Origin: JBCCYM01 sp039190005
GTDB taxonomy: Bacteria; Pseudomonadota; Gammaproteobacteria; UBA12402
Length of the DNA: 8,626 bases
Direction: 5' to 3'
NCBI GenBank assembly: GCA_039190005.1
Contig: JBCCYM010000070.1
Location: forward strand, 1-8,626
Positions 6,134 to 8,626 of the stretch are shown piece by piece (the first letter of the stretch is position 1; every line of letters starts with the position of its first letter). The notes beneath the pieces were generated by a model that was not told where the DNA came from, made no database searches, and worked only from the letters and a program-made list of their open reading frames with translations. Made by a program: the position numbers and the translations under genes.

Positions 6134-7417
6134 TTAGTGTGCTTGTTGATTATCATCATGTAAAGACCTGGCATTGGTTTCTTTCAGAAACAACCAAGCA
6201 ATCAGCAACGATAGCAGAAAACATAAAGGCACAACCATAAGCGCGATATGATAATCTGATAAAGAATACTGATTGATATGGTGACTGCTTTTATGGCGAT
6301 GAGCCAGGTTAAGCAACCAACCGACTAAGGGTTGAAAAATAAAACCACTGAAAACAACGGCCATGTTATTAATGCCAACCGCAGTGGCGGTAATATGAGT
6401 TGGCGTGTTGTCTTTTAAAATAGCGAAACTCAATGATTGTCCCGCGGCGCCAATGCCAAATAAAAACAGCATTAAATAGAGCAGCCAGATGGGGAGGCGC
6501 GTATAAACAACCAAGGCGCTGCTAACACAGCCGATTGCCGCTACCAGTATTAACAAGATTTTACGTTTTTCAATAGTGTCAGACAACCAGCCAAAAAGCG
6601 GGCTGCCAAGCCCTATGCCTATCCAGATAACTGAAGACACAAAGCCCGCTTCTGTGGTGCTAATGTCATAAGCTCTGCGAATAAATGGTACACCCCATAA
6701 CGAAGCGAAACAGGTAATTGGCGCCCAGATAGCAAAAGCATAGCCGGCGATCAGACATATTTGCTTGTTTTTAATTAAAATAGCAAGCGCTTTGGTAAAA
6801 GAAATGGATGTATTTTCAGTGATGACGTGTTTATGATCAGGGTTGTCTTGTACAATTACTAGAATAAGCAGCATTACTATAAAACCAATCACGACAAACA
6901 ATAACATGGCTTGTCGCCAGCCAAAATGCTGAATAAGCATAGACATAGGCCCTTGACCACAGATGGATCCCAGTGCCGCGAGTACCATGGTCAATCCGGC
7001 AATAAAGGCAAAATACCGTTGTGAAAACCACTGCGCGGCAACATATAACACCGCGACAAAAGAAAAAGCTGAACCAAATCCGGTTAAAAATCTACCTATG
7101 GCGGCAATGGCTGCTGATTTTGAGAGGGCAAATAAGACGGTGCCGATAAGACAAAAAAGTAAACCAGTTGCCATCACTTTTTTACTGCTGAATTTGTCAA
7201 ACAGGAAACCTGAAGGCGCTTGCATGGCAGTGTATGAAAAATAATAAGTCGCCGATACCACACCAACGCCAGTAGCACTCAAGTTTAGCGCGTGCATGAA
7301 ATGCGCGCTGGCGACACTTACGGACACTTGCAGCGCCATATTAAAGCAAAGAAATAAGCCCGCTAAAAAGAAAATGAGGTAAGGTTTTAGTGATTTCATA
7401 ATGGATTTTTCAGTCAT
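6134..7417 (-). CDS. MFS transporter, 12 membrane segments
   Basis: A major facilitator superfamily permease of the inner membrane. The 427 aa show about 12 hydrophobic segments: roughly 12-32, 48-70, 80-98, 105-127, 137-158, 168-189, then a polar loop at 190-215, and 218-240, 258-278, 286-304, 308-330, 345-368, 388-411. The MFS loop motif appears after segment 2 as GFLFDKFSSKK (70-80) and in the second half as GWLSDTIEKRK (276-286). The GRFLTGFGSAFSFV stretch (108-121) recalls a group of MFS proteins common in Legionella and Coxiella, including the Pht relatives. That is a memory-based resemblance, and the substrate is unknown. A second start at M7 (7399) is possible; neither start has a clear Shine-Dalgarno sequence. 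The gene converges on the methyltransferase, with two bases between the stop codons. Confidence 0.9.
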   Translation of the reverse strand: MTEKSIMKSLKPYLIFFLAGLFLCFNMALQVSVSVASAHFMHALNLSATGVGVVSATYYFSYTAMQAPSGFLFDKFSSKKVMATGLLFCLIGTVLFALSKSAAIAAIGRFLTGFGSAFSFVAVLYVAAQWFSQRYFAFIAGLTMVLAALGSICGQGPMSMLIQHFGWRQAMLLFVVIGFIVMLLILVIVQDNPDHKHVITENTSISFTKALAILIKNKQICLIAGYAFAIWAPITCFASLWGVPFIRRAYDISTTEAGFVSSVIWIGIGLGSPLFGWLSDTIEKRKILLILVAAIGCVSSALVVYTRLPIWLLYLMLFLFGIGAAGQSLSFAILKDNTPTHITATAVGINNMAVVFSGFIFQPLVGWLLNLAHRHKSSHHINQYSLSDYHIALMVVPLCFLLSLLIAWLFLKETNARSLHDDNQQAH

Positions 7418-7455
7418 TTTAATTATTTTCGCCGCGTTGACTATAGAACAGATAA

Positions 7456-7484
7456 AGTTTAATGTATTGATAATAGGCTGTCAA
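7456..7484 (-). promoter_or_regulatory. Sigma70-type promoter for the MFS gene
   Basis: On the minus strand, a perfect -35 TTGACA (7484-7479) is followed after a 17-base spacer by TAAACT (7461-7456; 4 of 6 matches to TATAAT). Transcription would start near 7449, about 30 bases before the ATG at 7417. The element lies in the 71-base gap between the two transporter genes, so the gene at 6134-7417 need not depend on the damaged gene upstream. Confidence 0.6.
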
Positions 7485-7488
7485 CATT

Positions 7489-8523
7489 TTATAAATGACT
7501 ATAGTTTATACGACGATAAGCATAGTAAAAAATTATCAGGTAACAGACAATTAAGCCAGCAAAGGCATGTTGCAAGCCAATCATATCGGCTAATTTGCCC
7601 TGAAAGAGTGAGATAAAGGCGCCACCCACCATAGCTGTCGCGAAAAAACCACTGGCTTTGTTTTTTAAGTATTGATGCGATAACTTGCCGGTGAGCAAGC
7701 CAAAAATAGTCGGGAACATAATTGAATCAGATAAGCCTAATGCCAGGAAAGACCACATGGCTATTTTTCCGCGGCTAGTGATTGTGATCATAATTAAAAT
7801 GATGCCGCTGAGTGCCGCGAACATCAGTAATTTTGCCGGATTTATTTTAGTCATGATGTAGCTGCCCACTAAACGACCAAGCATAATGCCGCCCCAAAAA
7901 AATGACAGATATTTTGCCGCTTTTTCTAGGGTAAACCCCATCACCTGTGGAAGATGTAAATAGTTAATAAGCAAACCGGCTGTCGATGCTTCGGCGCCCA
8001 TATAACAGAATATAGCAAGCAGACCAAATAAAAATGACGCTTGTCTGAGCATATTATTTTTTTGATTGATTCGTGATATTTCTGGCATTTTGATATGGCT
8101 GAAATCAAGCATGCTGATAAAAATGAGCGCGGATAATGTAATCATAGCGATAATGATATATATCCGCGATAAATGGCTTGATAAGCTTGTTGCTATGATA
8201 ATTGGTATGATAATTGTACTTAGCAGTGTGAAGCTATGACCTAAATTTAGCCGTGCTGGCGCTGTTGTGGTCGGGCCGATGATCGCCATGAATGGATTGG
8301 TCGTCACATCTAATGTCACCACACCAATAGCAAAGATAAATAATGCTAATAATAATGTTTCAAACTTTAATGTCGGCATGGCGATAATAAAGATAATTGA
8401 TCCCAATAGAATCATACTAATCCCTAGCATGAGTGTTTTTTTATACTGAATACGGTTTAAAAGATAGGAGATCGGCAGCGACATGGTGAAATAGGCCATA
8501 TAAAAACAAAAGGCTACCTCCAT
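7489..8523 (-). CDS. FucP-family MFS sugar transporter, N-terminally truncated (probable pseudogene)
   Basis: The protein resembles the FucP/GluP family of sugar:H+ symporters. Recognisable blocks are AFCFYMAYFTMSLP (4-17), TLDVTTNPFMAIIGP (70-84), RLNLGHSF (91-98), YMGAEASTAGLLINYL (174-189), FFWGGIMLGRLVGS (208-221), SIMFPTIFGL (267-276) and GKLADMIGLQHAF (309-321). Family members have about 410-440 aa and 12 helices. This one has 344 aa, about 11 helices, and starts within helix 2, so roughly 60 residues with helix 1 are missing. D72 sits where E. coli FucP has its functional glutamate (E135). In-frame TAA lies six codons upstream, and the ATG at 8523 is in the loop of a terminator hairpin. 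I found no helix 1 in other frames before the window end. The C-terminus is complete. Function is doubtful without helix 1. Confidence 0.8.
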   Translation of the reverse strand: MEVAFCFYMAYFTMSLPISYLLNRIQYKKTLMLGISMILLGSIIFIIAMPTLKFETLLLALFIFAIGVVTLDVTTNPFMAIIGPTTTAPARLNLGHSFTLLSTIIIPIIIATSLSSHLSRIYIIIAMITLSALIFISMLDFSHIKMPEISRINQKNNMLRQASFLFGLLAIFCYMGAEASTAGLLINYLHLPQVMGFTLEKAAKYLSFFWGGIMLGRLVGSYIMTKINPAKLLMFAALSGIILIMITITSRGKIAMWSFLALGLSDSIMFPTIFGLLTGKLSHQYLKNKASGFFATAMVGGAFISLFQGKLADMIGLQHAFAGLIVCYLIIFYYAYRRINYSHL

Positions 8524-8540
8524 ATAATGAGGTAGCCCTT
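8502..8540 (-). terminator. Intrinsic terminator of the upstream minus-strand gene
   Basis: On the minus strand, a nine-base stem GGCTACCTC (8537-8529) pairs perfectly with GAGGTAGCC (8520-8512) across an eight-base loop. The stem can be extended by one G-U and two A-U pairs. It is followed at once by TTTTGTTTTT (8511-8502). This is a textbook Rho-independent terminator. It lies 21 bases past the TAA at 8562-8564. Its 3' arm and U-run also encode the first residues of the truncated FucP-like frame. On the plus strand no U-run follows, so it should act in one direction only. Confidence 0.85.
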
Positions 8541-8561
8541 ACATTTATTATCAGATCAAGC

Positions 8562-8626
8562 TTATTCAACAACCAATCTCAGTGTCTCCTGCTTTTCACT
8601 TGCCTTTAATTGTAGCGTGTAAACGC
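8562..8626 (-). CDS. C-terminal end of an unidentified protein (partial)
   Basis: On the minus strand a frame open from the window edge (first full codon 8624-8622) gives VYTLQLKASEKQETLRLVVE and stops at TAA (8564-8562). Twenty codons cannot identify a family. Two points support a real gene end: the stop is followed closely by a strong intrinsic terminator in the same direction, and the tail has the alternating pattern of a closing beta strand, as in C-terminal beta-sandwich domains. A glycosidase or other sugar-use gene would suit the FucP-like neighbour, but that is a guess. The 5' part lies outside the window. Confidence 0.5.
   Translation of the reverse strand, partial: VYTLQLKASEKQETLRLVVE

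Noticed and set aside
6963..7616. Plus-strand open frames opposite the transporters
   Set aside because: They lie antisense to clear membrane-protein coding sequence and have no domain-like features.
8511..8540. Plus-strand terminator reading of the hairpin
   Set aside because: The plus side lacks a U-run after the stem and no plus-strand gene ends there.
1..8626. CRISPR array, tRNA, rRNA, insertion sequence or toxin-antitoxin pair
   Set aside because: I looked for regular spaced repeats, cloverleaf-type arms, terminal inverted repeats with transposase frames and small paired genes, and saw none.

Overview
The window suggests a gammaproteobacterium with a fairly AT-rich chromosome. The gene order mraZ-rsmH-ftsL-ftsI-murE is the start of the division and cell wall (dcw) cluster, and the protein lengths (152, 312, 120, 568, 485 aa) are close to those of E. 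coli. MurE carries the motif for meso-diaminopimelate, so a Gram-negative type of peptidoglycan is expected. The style of the transporter at 6134-7417 recalls Legionella/Coxiella-like bacteria, but that placement is only an impression from memory.

Region 1-366 is an AT-rich control region. It holds A/T-tracts phased at 10 bp (201-236), then four tandem 10-bp MraZ boxes (243-282) with a likely extended -10 element inside them, then a leader of roughly 80 bases. Region 367-5296 is a compact operon. MraZ is the autoregulator, RsmH methylates 16S rRNA, FtsL and FtsI belong to the septal peptidoglycan machine, and MurE makes the UDP-MurNAc-tripeptide precursor. The last three junctions overlap by 4, 1 and 1 bases. 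The cluster stops after murE: murF, mraY and the later genes do not follow.

Region 5297-8626 is accessory. A class I SAM-dependent methyltransferase (5376-6131, +) has its own AT-rich upstream region. It converges, two bases from stop to stop, on an MFS transporter (6134-7417, -) that has a near-consensus sigma70 promoter. Upstream of that lies a FucP-family sugar transporter (7489-8523, -) lacking its first membrane helix. Its apparent start codon sits in the loop of an intrinsic terminator that appears to belong to a further minus-strand gene, of which only the last 20 codons are in the window.

I found no clear sign of a new multi-gene system. The points most worth following are the MraZ operator architecture, the early end of the dcw cluster and the terminator/truncation junction at 8500-8564.
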